From Arthrobacter agilis (GTDB lineage Bacteria > Actinomycetota > Actinomycetes > Actinomycetales > Micrococcaceae): 64,000 nucleotides of DNA. The translations under genes and the position numbers were made by a program. Location of the stretch: contig NZ_JAUSXO010000001.1 in assembly GCF_030816075.1 (NCBI RefSeq), forward strand, positions 3,782,001 through 3,846,000, in the 5' to 3' direction. Each line of letters starts with the position of its first letter. The first letter of the stretch is position 1. A model generated the notes under the pieces. It was not told where the DNA came from. It did no database searches and worked only from the letters and a program-made list of their open reading frames with translations. Shown here piece after piece: positions 32,040 to 39,718 of the stretch.

Positions 32040-33143
32040 ATGGCGGAGGATTCCGGCGAGCGGACCGAGCAGGCCACCGACAAGCGGATGAAGGACGTCC
32101 GCTCCAAGGGCCAGCTCGCCAAGTCCGAGGACTTCACGGCCTGGATCGGCGTCGGCGCCGCAGCGCTCATGCTGCCGTCCCTCATCGCGCGGTCCTCGGA
32201 TGTCGCCACGGAGCAGCTCGTGCGCGTCACGGACACCATCGCGAACCCCGACCCCGCGGCGGCCCTCGACGCCCTCGCCGACGGCGGCGCCTCTCTCGCC
32301 ACCATCCTGGGGCCGTTCCTCGGCGTGCTACTCGTGGCCGTGCTCGGCACCGCCGCACTGCAGGGCGGCATCCACGTGAAGAAGTTCTCGGGCAAGTTCG
32401 AGCAGTTCAACATCGTCACGGGCCTGAAGCGGATCCTCGGCGGCCAGGCACTGTGGCAGGGCGCGAAGGCGCTCCTGAAGACCGGGGTGGTCGCCCTGGT
32501 GCTCGTCGTCGTCGTGCAGAACCTCATGCCGGCCCTCATGGCGGCCGGGGGGCTCTCCGTCGCCTCGCTCCTGTCCACCGCCGGGGAAGGGACGGCCGCC
32601 CTGCTGCAGGCCGCCGTCGTCGCGGGCCTCGCCCTCGCGGCGCTCGATGTCCTCGTGGTGATGCGCCGCAACCGCAAGAAGACGCGCATGACCAAGAAAG
32701 AGGTCAAGGACGAGAACAAGAACTCCGACGGCGACCCCCTCATCAAGTCGCAGCGGCGCTCCCGCCAGCTCGCCATGAGCCGCAACCGTATGATCGCCGC
32801 GGTGGGCGGGGCCGACGTCGTGCTCGTCAATCCGACGCACGTCGCGGTCGCCCTCAAGTACGAGCCGGGCCGGTCCGCGCCGCGCGTCGTCGCGAAGGGC
32901 GCAGGTGTGATCGCCACGAAGATCCGCGAGGAGGCCGAGAAGAAGCACGTGCCGATGGTGGCGGACATCCCGCTCGCACGCGCCCTGCACGCGGCGTGCG
33001 ACCTCGGCCAGGAGATCCCGTTCGAGAACTACGACCAGGTGGCCCGCATCCTGGCGTTCGTCATGTCCCTGAAGACCAGGGGGGCCGCCCGCGGCGTCCA
33101 TACCCTGCCCGCCCGACCCGCAGCCGCCGGAGGCCTCCGATAA
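32040..33143 (+). CDS. flhB: Flagellar export switch protein FlhB
   Basis: 367 residues. FlhB switches export from hook to filament substrates. Four membrane segments lie in the N-terminal 210 residues. The cytosolic part has the NPTH self-cleavage site at about residues 264-267 (VLVNPTHVAVALKYE). The start SGERTEQATDKRMKDVRSKG is typical. The stop overlaps flhA by one base. Confidence 0.97.
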   Translation: MAEDSGERTEQATDKRMKDVRSKGQLAKSEDFTAWIGVGAAALMLPSLIARSSDVATEQLVRVTDTIANPDPAAALDALADGGASLATILGPFLGVLLVAVLGTAALQGGIHVKKFSGKFEQFNIVTGLKRILGGQALWQGAKALLKTGVVALVLVVVVQNLMPALMAAGGLSVASLLSTAGEGTAALLQAAVVAGLALAALDVLVVMRRNRKKTRMTKKEVKDENKNSDGDPLIKSQRRSRQLAMSRNRMIAAVGGADVVLVNPTHVAVALKYEPGRSAPRVVAKGAGVIATKIREEAEKKHVPMVADIPLARALHAACDLGQEIPFENYDQVARILAFVMSLKTRGAARGVHTLPARPAAAGGLR

Positions 33144-35191
33144 TGCGTTCTTCCCTGCCCAAGTTCCTGGTGCCCGTCGGGGTCGTCGGCATCATCCTGC
33201 TCCTCGTGGTGCCGGTGCCGTCGGTGCTGCTGGATGTGCTGATCATCGTGAACATCCTGCTGGCGCTCGTGATCCTGCTGAACACCATGTTCGTGCGCAA
33301 GCCCCTGGACTTCTCGGTGTTCCCGTCCCTGCTGCTCGTCGCGACGCTGTTCCGCCTCGGCCTCAACGTCGCCTCCACCCGGCTGGTGCTCGGTGAGGGC
33401 TATGCGGGCGAGGTCATCGCCGCGTTCGGGCACGTCGCCGTCGGCGGGTCGATCATCATCGGCGCCGTCGTCTTCCTGATCCTCGTCGTCATCCAGTTCG
33501 TCGTGGTCACCAAGGGCGCCGAGCGCGTCGCCGAGGTGGGAGCGCGCTTCACCCTGGACGCCATGCCGGGCAAGCAGATGGCCATCGACGCCGACCTCAA
33601 CGCCGGGTTGATCACCGACACCCATGCCCGCGAGCGCCGGGCGGAGGTCTCCGCGGAGGCCGACTTCTACGGGGCCATGGACGGCGCGTCGAAGTTCGTG
33701 AAGGGCGACGCCATCGCCGGCATCATCATCATCATCATCAACATCGTGGGCGGCATCGCGATCGGCATGCTGCAGGACGGCCTGCCCATCTCCGAAGCCC
33801 TCACCACCTACGGGCTGCTCACCATCGGCGACGGCCTCGTCACCCAGATCCCGGCGCTGCTCATGGCGGTCTCCACCGGCATGATCGTGACCCGCTCGAA
33901 CGCCGAGGCGGACATGGGCTCGACGGCGGCGCAGCAGCTCGGCCAGTCACAGAACGCCCTGCGCATCGCCGGAGCGGCGGCGATCGTCATGGCGCTGATC
34001 CCCGGCATGCCGAAGCTGCCGTTCATCGTGGTGGGCGCGGGGCTCATCGTGATCGCGCAGCGGATCAGGAAGTCCGACGCCGAGGCCAGGACGGCGGCCG
34101 CCGCGCTCGAGGCCGATGCCGCCGTACCCTCGACCGACAGCACGGACGACCTGCTCGAGCAGATGCGCGTCCACGCCCTCGAGGTGCTGCTCGCCCCGGA
34201 CCTGGTGGACGTCGTCACCGGCGCCCCCGACGACCTCCTCGGACGCGTCCGCGCACTCCGCCGGAAGATCGCCCTCGAACTCGGTGTCGTGGTCCCTCCC
34301 GTCCGCACACGGGACAGCATCGACCTGCCGCCGGCCACCTACGTCATCAAGATCGCCGGCGTCGAGGCCGGGCGGGGCGAGGCTCCGCGCGGCAAGGTCC
34401 TCGCCCTGGGCGACCACCTCGCCCACCTGCCCGGCACCGCGGTCGTCGAACCCGTGTTCGGCCTCGCGGGCAAGTGGGTGCCGTCCGAGCTCCGCCACAA
34501 CGCCGAGCTCTCCGGCGCCACGGTCATCGACCGCGTGTCGGTGCTGGTGACCCACCTCTCCGCGGTCATCACCGCGAACGCCGCCCGCCTCCTGACCCGC
34601 GAGGACGTCCGCGTCCTCACCGACGGCGTGCGGCAGGTGAACCCGTCCGCCGTCGAGGAACTCGTGCCCGGTCTGCTGTCGCTGGCCGAGGTGCAGCGCG
34701 TGCTGCAGGGCCTGCTGTCGGAGCAGGTACCCATCAACGACCTCGCGCGCATCTACGAGGCCCTGACGCTGAAGGCGAAGTCGTCGTCGGACCCGGAGGG
34801 CCTCGTCGAGGCGGCCCGGCTGGCTCTCGGACCCGCCGTGACGCAGCAGTACCTCGACGGCAGCCTGCTGCGCGTCATCATGATCGACCCGCTGCTCGAA
34901 CAGTCCATGCTCGAGGGCCTCCGCCCGTCCGACCAGGGCACGCAGATCCTCCTCGACCCTGCCCGGACCGAGGCCGTCCTCGCCTCCATCCGCTCCACGG
35001 CGGGAGACATCGAGGCCTCCGGGCAGAGCGCCGTGCTCGTCTGCGCGCCGGCGCTGCGGCCCGCGCTGAAGCGGCTCGTCGGGCCGCAGGCCGCAGGACT
35101 GCCCGTGCTGTCCTACCAGGAGGTCACCAGTGCGAACGTGGCCATCGAGACCGTAGGAGTGGTGCGTGGCACAGCAGCTGTTTCATCTTGA
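33143..35191 (+). CDS. flhA: Flagellar export protein FlhA
   Basis: 682 residues from the ATG at 33143, overlapping flhB by one base. FlhA is the export-gate component that receives substrates. The N-terminal half has about seven membrane segments (MFVRKPLDFSVFPSLLLVAT, FRLGLNVASTRLVL) and the conserved loop (RFTLDAMPGKQMAIDADLNA, GLITDTHARERR). The C-terminal cytosolic ring covers about residues 345-680, ending in VLSYQEVTSANVAIETVGVV. The final 26 bases overlap the flhF-like gene. Confidence 0.97.
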   Translation: MRSSLPKFLVPVGVVGIILLLVVPVPSVLLDVLIIVNILLALVILLNTMFVRKPLDFSVFPSLLLVATLFRLGLNVASTRLVLGEGYAGEVIAAFGHVAVGGSIIIGAVVFLILVVIQFVVVTKGAERVAEVGARFTLDAMPGKQMAIDADLNAGLITDTHARERRAEVSAEADFYGAMDGASKFVKGDAIAGIIIIIINIVGGIAIGMLQDGLPISEALTTYGLLTIGDGLVTQIPALLMAVSTGMIVTRSNAEADMGSTAAQQLGQSQNALRIAGAAAIVMALIPGMPKLPFIVVGAGLIVIAQRIRKSDAEARTAAAALEADAAVPSTDSTDDLLEQMRVHALEVLLAPDLVDVVTGAPDDLLGRVRALRRKIALELGVVVPPVRTRDSIDLPPATYVIKIAGVEAGRGEAPRGKVLALGDHLAHLPGTAVVEPVFGLAGKWVPSELRHNAELSGATVIDRVSVLVTHLSAVITANAARLLTREDVRVLTDGVRQVNPSAVEELVPGLLSLAEVQRVLQGLLSEQVPINDLARIYEALTLKAKSSSDPEGLVEAARLALGPAVTQQYLDGSLLRVIMIDPLLEQSMLEGLRPSDQGTQILLDPARTEAVLASIRSTAGDIEASGQSAVLVCAPALRPALKRLVGPQAAGLPVLSYQEVTSANVAIETVGVVRGTAAVSS

Positions 35192-36386
35192 GGGTTCCTC
35201 CCTCGAGGAACTGAAGGCGCAGGCCGCCGCCCTGTACGGGCCGCGCGCGCTCATCGTCTCCGCCGAACTCGTGACGGTCGGCGGGATCCGCGGCGTCTTC
35301 GCGCGCAAGCACTACGAGATCCTCGTGGAAGTGCCGCAGCAGGACGACGCCCCGGCCGCCGAGCGTCCACGCGGGCGGCGCAGCGCCGCAGCGCAGCCCT
35401 CCGGCATCCACGCGCTCCTGGAACAGGCCGAACTCGACGAGGTGCGCCTCACCGGGACCGGCAGTGCAGGCACCGGCAGCCGTCCCGGACCGCAGGGGGA
35501 GCCGGCGCCCGTCGCCGTCTCCACCGACTCGGGCCTCTTCGCCGCGCTCATGGACAACCTGACCTTCGCGACCGACCCGGCGCCGTCCCCCACGGGCCCG
35601 GTCCCGGCACCGGCCGTCCCGGCGGGAGATCAGCACGCCCGTCCGGCGGCGCGCCCTTCCCGGGCGGCAGCGGAGCCCGACGCGGGTGCCGCCGCGGCCG
35701 GCAGTGCGGTCGGGGGTCCGGGCAGTGCCGGGGCCGACGACGCGCCCGCTGTCGTCCCGCATCTCGCCGCGGCGCCGGGCGACCCCGCGATGCTGCCCGA
35801 TCTGGGCGGACACGCCATCAGCCGGTCTGCCGTACGGATACCCGTCCCCGCCGTCCTCCGGGACCCCGGCGATCTCGTGACCGTCATCGGGTCACCCGCC
35901 GCGAGCTGGGAGGTCGTCCAGGCGATGGCCACGGCCTTCGGCGGGGGAGCCCCCGCCGCGGTCGCGGTCGCGGGGGAGACCACGGGCTGGCTGCGACCGG
36001 ACGCCCGCAGGATCGGGGACCACCTCGACGCCAACGCCGCCCGCGCCGCAGGAGTGGACGGCGGGCATCCGGTGTTCCTCGCGCTGTGGTCCGGTGATCC
36101 CGTGGAGGATGCCCGCCTGCTGCTCGCCCTGCGCCCGGACCAGGTGTGGCTCGCGGTCGACGCCGGGCGCAAGGAGGCGGACACCGCCGCCTGGGCCGGG
36201 GCGCTGCGCAGGAGCATGGAGCGCGCCGGGCTCGAGCCGGCGGGCCTCGCCGTCGTCGGACAGGGGGCGACGTCGACGCCCGACACCGTCCTCGCACTGG
36301 GACTGCCGGTGGGCTGGCAGGACGGGCGGCCGGGACGCACCAGGCCCGGCGGTCGCCGACGAGCCCGGCCGGCCGGGATAGAGTGA
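35166..36386 (+). CDS. FlhF-like protein with degenerate GTPase domain
   Basis: 406 residues, GTG start inside the end of flhA. The first 58 residues match the FlhF N-terminal domain (LEGSSLEELKAQAAALYGPR, ALIVSAELVTVGGIRGVFAR). A disordered Pro/Ala/Gly-rich stretch follows. The C-terminal 170 residues sit where the SRP-type GTPase should be, but the P-loop reads GSPAASWEVV and so lacks the Lys and Ser/Thr that bind GTP phosphate. No later G motifs are clear. FlhF normally sets where flagella form. This one is probably a non-catalytic scaffold. Its place after flhA is the normal flhF place. No flhG follows. Confidence 0.7.
   Translation: MAQQLFHLEGSSLEELKAQAAALYGPRALIVSAELVTVGGIRGVFARKHYEILVEVPQQDDAPAAERPRGRRSAAAQPSGIHALLEQAELDEVRLTGTGSAGTGSRPGPQGEPAPVAVSTDSGLFAALMDNLTFATDPAPSPTGPVPAPAVPAGDQHARPAARPSRAAAEPDAGAAAAGSAVGGPGSAGADDAPAVVPHLAAAPGDPAMLPDLGGHAISRSAVRIPVPAVLRDPGDLVTVIGSPAASWEVVQAMATAFGGGAPAAVAVAGETTGWLRPDARRIGDHLDANAARAAGVDGGHPVFLALWSGDPVEDARLLLALRPDQVWLAVDAGRKEADTAAWAGALRRSMERAGLEPAGLAVVGQGATSTPDTVLALGLPVGWQDGRPGRTRPGGRRRARPAGIE
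36379..36384 (+). promoter_or_regulatory. Leaderless -10 box of csrA
   Basis: TAGAGT lies 6 bases before the csrA ATG and inside the end of the flhF-like gene. It matches the TAnnnT-N6-RTG pattern seen before many genes here, so csrA may have its own promoter as well as read-through. Confidence 0.5.
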
Positions 36387-36390
36387 CACG

Positions 36391-36666
36391 ATGCTTGTTC
36401 TAACGCGAAAGGTCGGGGAGCAGATCCTGATCGGCGACGACATCGTCATCACGGTGCTCGATTCCCGCGGCGACGGCATCCGCATCGGGATCGACGCGCC
36501 GCGGGGCGTGAAGATCCAGCGCGAGGAGGTCCTGCGTGCCGTCACGGAGGCGAACCTCGCCGCCGCGGCCGCCGACGCCGCGGGTGCCGACGCCCTGAAG
36601 GCCCTGCTGCAGTCCGGAGCGGTGGTCAGTACCGACGGCGGCCAGGACGACCCGCCCGGCGTCTAA
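36391..36666 (+). CDS. csrA: Carbon storage regulator CsrA
   Basis: 91 residues. CsrA is a dimeric RNA-binding protein that binds GGA motifs in mRNA leaders and blocks translation. The core MLVLTRKVGEQILIGDDIVI and GIDAPRGVKIQREEV is fully conserved, including the RNA-contacting Arg in LTRK and Arg in IQRE. It has a longer Ala/Asp-rich tail. It closes the fliM operon, while its antagonist fliW closes the flgN operon. fliC and flgB leaders carry candidate sites. CsrA is not common in actinobacteria and here travels with flagella. Confidence 0.95.
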   Translation: MLVLTRKVGEQILIGDDIVITVLDSRGDGIRIGIDAPRGVKIQREEVLRAVTEANLAAAAADAAGADALKALLQSGAVVSTDGGQDDPPGV

Positions 36667-36777
36667 CAGACTCTCCGGGGCGTGGCGAGGATCGCTGTCG
36701 GCCCATTTCGCCGTTGCCGCCGAAAATCCACGGATCTAGCCTGACACCACCTGTTCACATCGACACGGAGGTGCCTC

Positions 36778-37020
36778 ATGGCTACTGGAGAAACCGGATT
36801 CGACGACGTCTCGTTCGACCTCATCTCCCTGCAGTACCACTCCCTGAAGGCCGGTCACGATTACGGCCAGTACGTGCGCGACGCCCGCAACGCCGGCCGT
36901 GACGACATCGCCGACTTCTTCGAGCAGGTCATGGCCCAGGATTCCGAGCGGGCCGCGAAGTGCCACGCGTTCCTGGGGGAGCTGACCGGGTCCTCGGAGT
37001 CCGGTCCGGCGATGGGCTGA
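36778..37020 (+). CDS. Small conserved helical protein
   Basis: 80 residues with an excellent Shine-Dalgarno (ACGGAGGT). I recall similar small actinobacterial proteins, but they have no assigned function. Two helices are likely (FDLISLQYHSLKAGHDYGQY and DIADFFEQVMAQDSERAAKC), an arrangement resembling ferritin-like or DUF2383-type helix pairs. A TAGCCT box (about 36736-36741) could be its -10. It is monocistronic and ends at a strong hairpin. Confidence 0.7.
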   Translation: MATGETGFDDVSFDLISLQYHSLKAGHDYGQYVRDARNAGRDDIADFFEQVMAQDSERAAKCHAFLGELTGSSESGPAMG

Positions 37021-37041
37021 CCGGGGCCCGACCCCGAGCCC

Positions 37042-37085
37042 GCAGCTGTGGCGGGTGTGCGGCCCGCCGGACCCGCCACAGCTGC
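37042..37085 (+). terminator. Long perfect hairpin after the small helical gene
   Basis: Arms of 15 bp (37042-37056 and 37071-37085) pair perfectly around a 14-base loop, 22 bases after the stop codon. No T-run follows. Confidence 0.55.
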
Positions 37086-37115
37086 CCGGCACGGCGCGAG
37101 CGACAGCGGCGCACG

Positions 37116-37144
37116 AAAAAACCCCGGCGGCGTACCGTCCGGGG
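37116..37144 (-). terminator. Intrinsic terminator of tRNA-Thr
   Basis: On the minus strand a CCCCGG-type stem (37122-37144) with a 4-base TACG loop is followed directly by six T. It lies 10 bases beyond the tRNA 3' end. Confidence 0.9.
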
Positions 37145-37154
37145 CTTCGAAAAG

Positions 37155-37227
37155 AGCCTCCTGCCAGAGTCGAACTGGCGACCTTCTCATTACGAGTGAG
37201 ACGCTCTACCGACTGAGCTAAGGAGGC
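37155..37227 (-). tRNA. tRNA-Thr (anticodon CGT)
   Basis: 73 nt cloverleaf on the minus strand. The acceptor stem is GCCTCCT/AGGAGGC with a T discriminator. The D-arm is GCTCAGTCGGTAGAGC. The anticodon stem TCTCA/TGAGA encloses loop CTCGTAA, so the anticodon is CGT (Thr, codon ACG). The T-arm is GCCAG-TTCGACT-CTGGC. CCA is not encoded. A sigma-70-type promoter and a terminator flank it, so it is a single-gene unit. Confidence 0.97.
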
Positions 37228-37231
37228 AATG

Positions 37232-37249
37232 CTTCCCGGATCCGGGAAG
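37232..37249. promoter_or_regulatory. 18-bp perfect palindrome in the tRNA-Thr leader
   Basis: CTTCCCGGATCCGGGAAG is self-complementary over 18 bases and ends 5 bases before the mature tRNA. In the precursor RNA it would fold into a hairpin next to the RNase P site. It could also be an operator. Confidence 0.6.
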
Positions 37250-37277
37250 TACCCGGGGCCGATCCACAAGCCACAAC

Positions 37278-37305
37278 TTTATAGGAGTGCCCGGCCCGCG
37301 GTCAA
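37278..37305 (-). promoter_or_regulatory. Sigma-70-type promoter of tRNA-Thr
   Basis: On the minus strand TTGACC, 16 bases, TATAAA. The predicted start is near 37271, giving a 5' leader of about 44 nt. The rest of the gap up to 37445 shows nothing else I can name. Confidence 0.8.
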
Positions 37306-37445
37306 AATGGCCGCGCAGGGCGGGAATTCGCGTCCTGTTCACCCCGATGCCGCCTCGCGTAGGCGGCAGCGTCAGCAGGACCGGGAACCCTGAGGGGACC
37401 CGAGGCCCGCACCGGAGCGGATCCGGCAGCACAGGGGGACGCCGC

Positions 37446-38186
37446 GTGGCCCACGACCGCACATTCTCGCTCGCCGTGATCGACATGGCGGGGACCACGG
37501 TGGACGACGGCGCCCTGCAGGAGGAGGCCCTCACCTGTGCGCTCGGCGCGCAGGGGGTGCACGAGGGCACGGCCGCCTTCGACGCCATGACCGCCTCCGC
37601 CCGCCGCGCGATGGGCACCCCCAGGGAGCTCGTCTTCCGCCGCCTCTTCGACGACGCCGCTACGGCCGCCGACGCGAACCGCACCTTCGAGGCGGCGTAC
37701 GACACCCTGCTCGCCCGGTACGGCGTGCAGCCCGTCCCCGGCGCCGAGGAGGCCATCCTTGCCCTGCGCGATGCGGGTCTGAGGATCTGCCTCGCCACCG
37801 GCGCCGGCCGCCACACCCAGAACATGATCCTGGACTCGCTCGGCTGGATGGGCCTTGCCGACCTCAGCCTCTGCCCCTCCGACGCGGGCCGGGGCCGCCC
37901 GTACCCGGACATCATCCTCACCGCGGTCCTCGCCCTCGACATCGAGGACGTCCGCTCGGTCCTGGTGGCGGGGGACACCACATCGGACGTCCTCGCGGGT
38001 CGGCGGGCGGGTGCGGGGGCGGTCGTCGGGGTCCTGACGGGTGTGTATGCGGAGGCCGAGCTGCGGCTCGCCGGGGCGGACGTCGTGCTGCCCTCCATGT
38101 GCCACCTGCCGCAGTGGCTCCCGTCAGGGGCCGGCACCGATCAGCAGCGTGTACCGTCCGCGGGGACCGTCCCGTCGATGAAGTAG
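37446..38186 (+). CDS. HAD-superfamily phosphonatase-like hydrolase
   Basis: 246 residues from the GTG at 37446 (GGGGGAC 6 bases upstream). The HAD motif I is VIDMAGTTVDDG, with the AGTT variant typical of phosphonatase-like enzymes. A small cap domain follows. Motif II Thr lies in ICLATGAGRH, and motif IV in VLVAGDTTSDVLAGRRAG. True phosphonoacetaldehyde hydrolase needs a Schiff-base Lys in its cap, which I do not see, so the substrate is open. No phosphonate genes are nearby. The last 46 bases overlap the end of the opposite-strand hydrolase. Confidence 0.8.
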   Translation: MAHDRTFSLAVIDMAGTTVDDGALQEEALTCALGAQGVHEGTAAFDAMTASARRAMGTPRELVFRRLFDDAATAADANRTFEAAYDTLLARYGVQPVPGAEEAILALRDAGLRICLATGAGRHTQNMILDSLGWMGLADLSLCPSDAGRGRPYPDIILTAVLALDIEDVRSVLVAGDTTSDVLAGRRAGAGAVVGVLTGVYAEAELRLAGADVVLPSMCHLPQWLPSGAGTDQQRVPSAGTVPSMK

Positions 38187-39718
38187 GAGTCGACGAGGTC
38201 CAGGATGCAGTCGTTGGAGCGCCCGTAGGCGGTGTGCCCCTCGCCCTGCCAGGTCACGTGCACGCCGGACTCGAGCTGCTCGGCCAGGGCCGTCGACCAT
38301 GCGTACGGGGTGGCCGGGTCGCCGGTGGTGCCGATCACGACGATGGGGTCCGCGCCCGCCGCCCGCAGGGGAGCCGGGCCGAGGACCGGTGGGTACTTCC
38401 ACGGCGCGCACGTGATGCCGCCGTATGCGAGGAACCGTCCGAAGGTCGGTGATGCGGCGATGAGTTCCTGCTCGTCCGCGCGCATCTGCGTCGGATCGCT
38501 CGTCATGGGGTAGTCGAGGCAGTTCACCGCCTGGAAGGCCGCCGTCGCATTGGAGGCGTACGTCCCGTCCGGCTGACGCTCGGCGGCGAGGTCCGCGAGG
38601 TACAGCATGCTGGTCGGGTCACCGCCGAGGGCCTCGGTGACCGCCTGCGTGAGCGTGGGCCAGTTGCCGTTGTCGTAGAGCGGCAGGATGAAGCCCTGCA
38701 CGAAGGTGGAGATCGGCACGAGGCGGCCGTCCTTCGCCGTCAGGGGTTCCCGCTCGACGGCGGCGAACAGGTCCTGGATCTGGCGCACGCCGTCGTCGGC
38801 GCTGCCCGTGTACGGGCAGTCGGCCCCCTGCTGGCAGGCCGTCACGTACGCCCTGAGCGCTCGCTCGAATCCGCCCGCCTGCCCGAGGGTGATGTTCTCG
38901 TTGCTCAGGGACGGGTCGATCGCGCCGTCGAGCACGAGACGGCCCACCCGCCCGGGGAACAGGTCCGCATAGGTCGCCCCGAGCTGGGTGCCGTACGAGA
39001 AACCGAGGTAGTTGAGCTTCTGATCGCTGACGAGCGCGCGCAGGATGTCCATGTCGCGCGCCGCGGACGCGGTGTCCACGAACCCGAGCAGTTCGCCGGT
39101 GCGGTCGGCGCAGGCGTCCGCGTACTCCTGGGCGTCCGCGACCATCAGCGCCAGCATCTGGTCCTCGGAGGCGTCGGCCGGAAAGGTCTCCTGCCGGGCC
39201 TCGTCCTGCTCGGCGTCCGTGAGGCACTTCACCGCACTGGAGCGGTTGACCCCGCGGGGGTCGAAGCCGAGGATGTCGTAGTCCTCGCGCAGCCGCTCGC
39301 TCGTGACGTAGTCGAGGGAGTCCTTCACGATGTTCACGCCGGAGCCCCCGGGCCCGCCGGGGTTCACGAGGATGGTGCCCTGCGCCTCGCCCGTGGCGCT
39401 GGACCGGATGGCCGCGATGTCGATGCTGCTGCGGCCGGGATCGCTGTAGTCCAGTGGCACCTCGATCGTGGCGCACGAGAACGACCCCTCGCAGTCCTCC
39501 CAGTGCACCTCCTGCGTGTAGAAGCCGCGGAGGTCTCCGGGCACCTCGCCGATGGCCGCCGGATCAGCGGTCTCCACGCCGGTCGCGGGAGCGTCGGCGT
39601 CCCCGGGGGAGAACAGCGTGCACCCGGACAGGCCGAGCACGACGGCGGCGGCCGCGGCGAGGACGCTCAGGGGGCGACGGCGCGGCGCCGGGCCGGGGGA
39701 GAGCGTTCCAGGGGTCAT
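38141..39718 (-). CDS. Secreted lipoprotein alpha/beta-hydrolase (tripeptidyl-aminopeptidase-like)
   Basis: 525 residues. The N-terminus has an Arg-rich start, a hydrophobic stretch and the lipobox LSGC (Cys at about 33), so it is a membrane-anchored lipoprotein outside the cell. The alpha/beta-hydrolase fold shows the oxyanion NPGGPGGSG, DPRGVNRS, and the nucleophile elbow GFSYGTQLG. The C-terminal TAP-like domain has VVIGTTGDPATPY with the Asp, and GEGHTAYG with the His. These enzymes release short peptides from the N-terminus. Third gene of tmk-holB-hydrolase; its start overlaps holB by 4 bases. Confidence 0.88.
   Translation of the reverse strand: MTPGTLSPGPAPRRRPLSVLAAAAAVVLGLSGCTLFSPGDADAPATGVETADPAAIGEVPGDLRGFYTQEVHWEDCEGSFSCATIEVPLDYSDPGRSSIDIAAIRSSATGEAQGTILVNPGGPGGSGVNIVKDSLDYVTSERLREDYDILGFDPRGVNRSSAVKCLTDAEQDEARQETFPADASEDQMLALMVADAQEYADACADRTGELLGFVDTASAARDMDILRALVSDQKLNYLGFSYGTQLGATYADLFPGRVGRLVLDGAIDPSLSNENITLGQAGGFERALRAYVTACQQGADCPYTGSADDGVRQIQDLFAAVEREPLTAKDGRLVPISTFVQGFILPLYDNGNWPTLTQAVTEALGGDPTSMLYLADLAAERQPDGTYASNATAAFQAVNCLDYPMTSDPTQMRADEQELIAASPTFGRFLAYGGITCAPWKYPPVLGPAPLRAAGADPIVVIGTTGDPATPYAWSTALAEQLESGVHVTWQGEGHTAYGRSNDCILDLVDSYFIDGTVPADGTRC

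Noticed and set aside
37021-37154. A small gene between the helical protein and tRNA-Thr
   Set aside because: The sequence is explained by two hairpins, one of them a clear terminator, with no start preceded by a Shine-Dalgarno.
37155-37227. tRNA-Thr as integration site for a flagellar island
   Set aside because: Its 3' end faces the locus, but I found no duplicate of the tRNA 3' end on the far side and no integrase; the locus has normal GC content.
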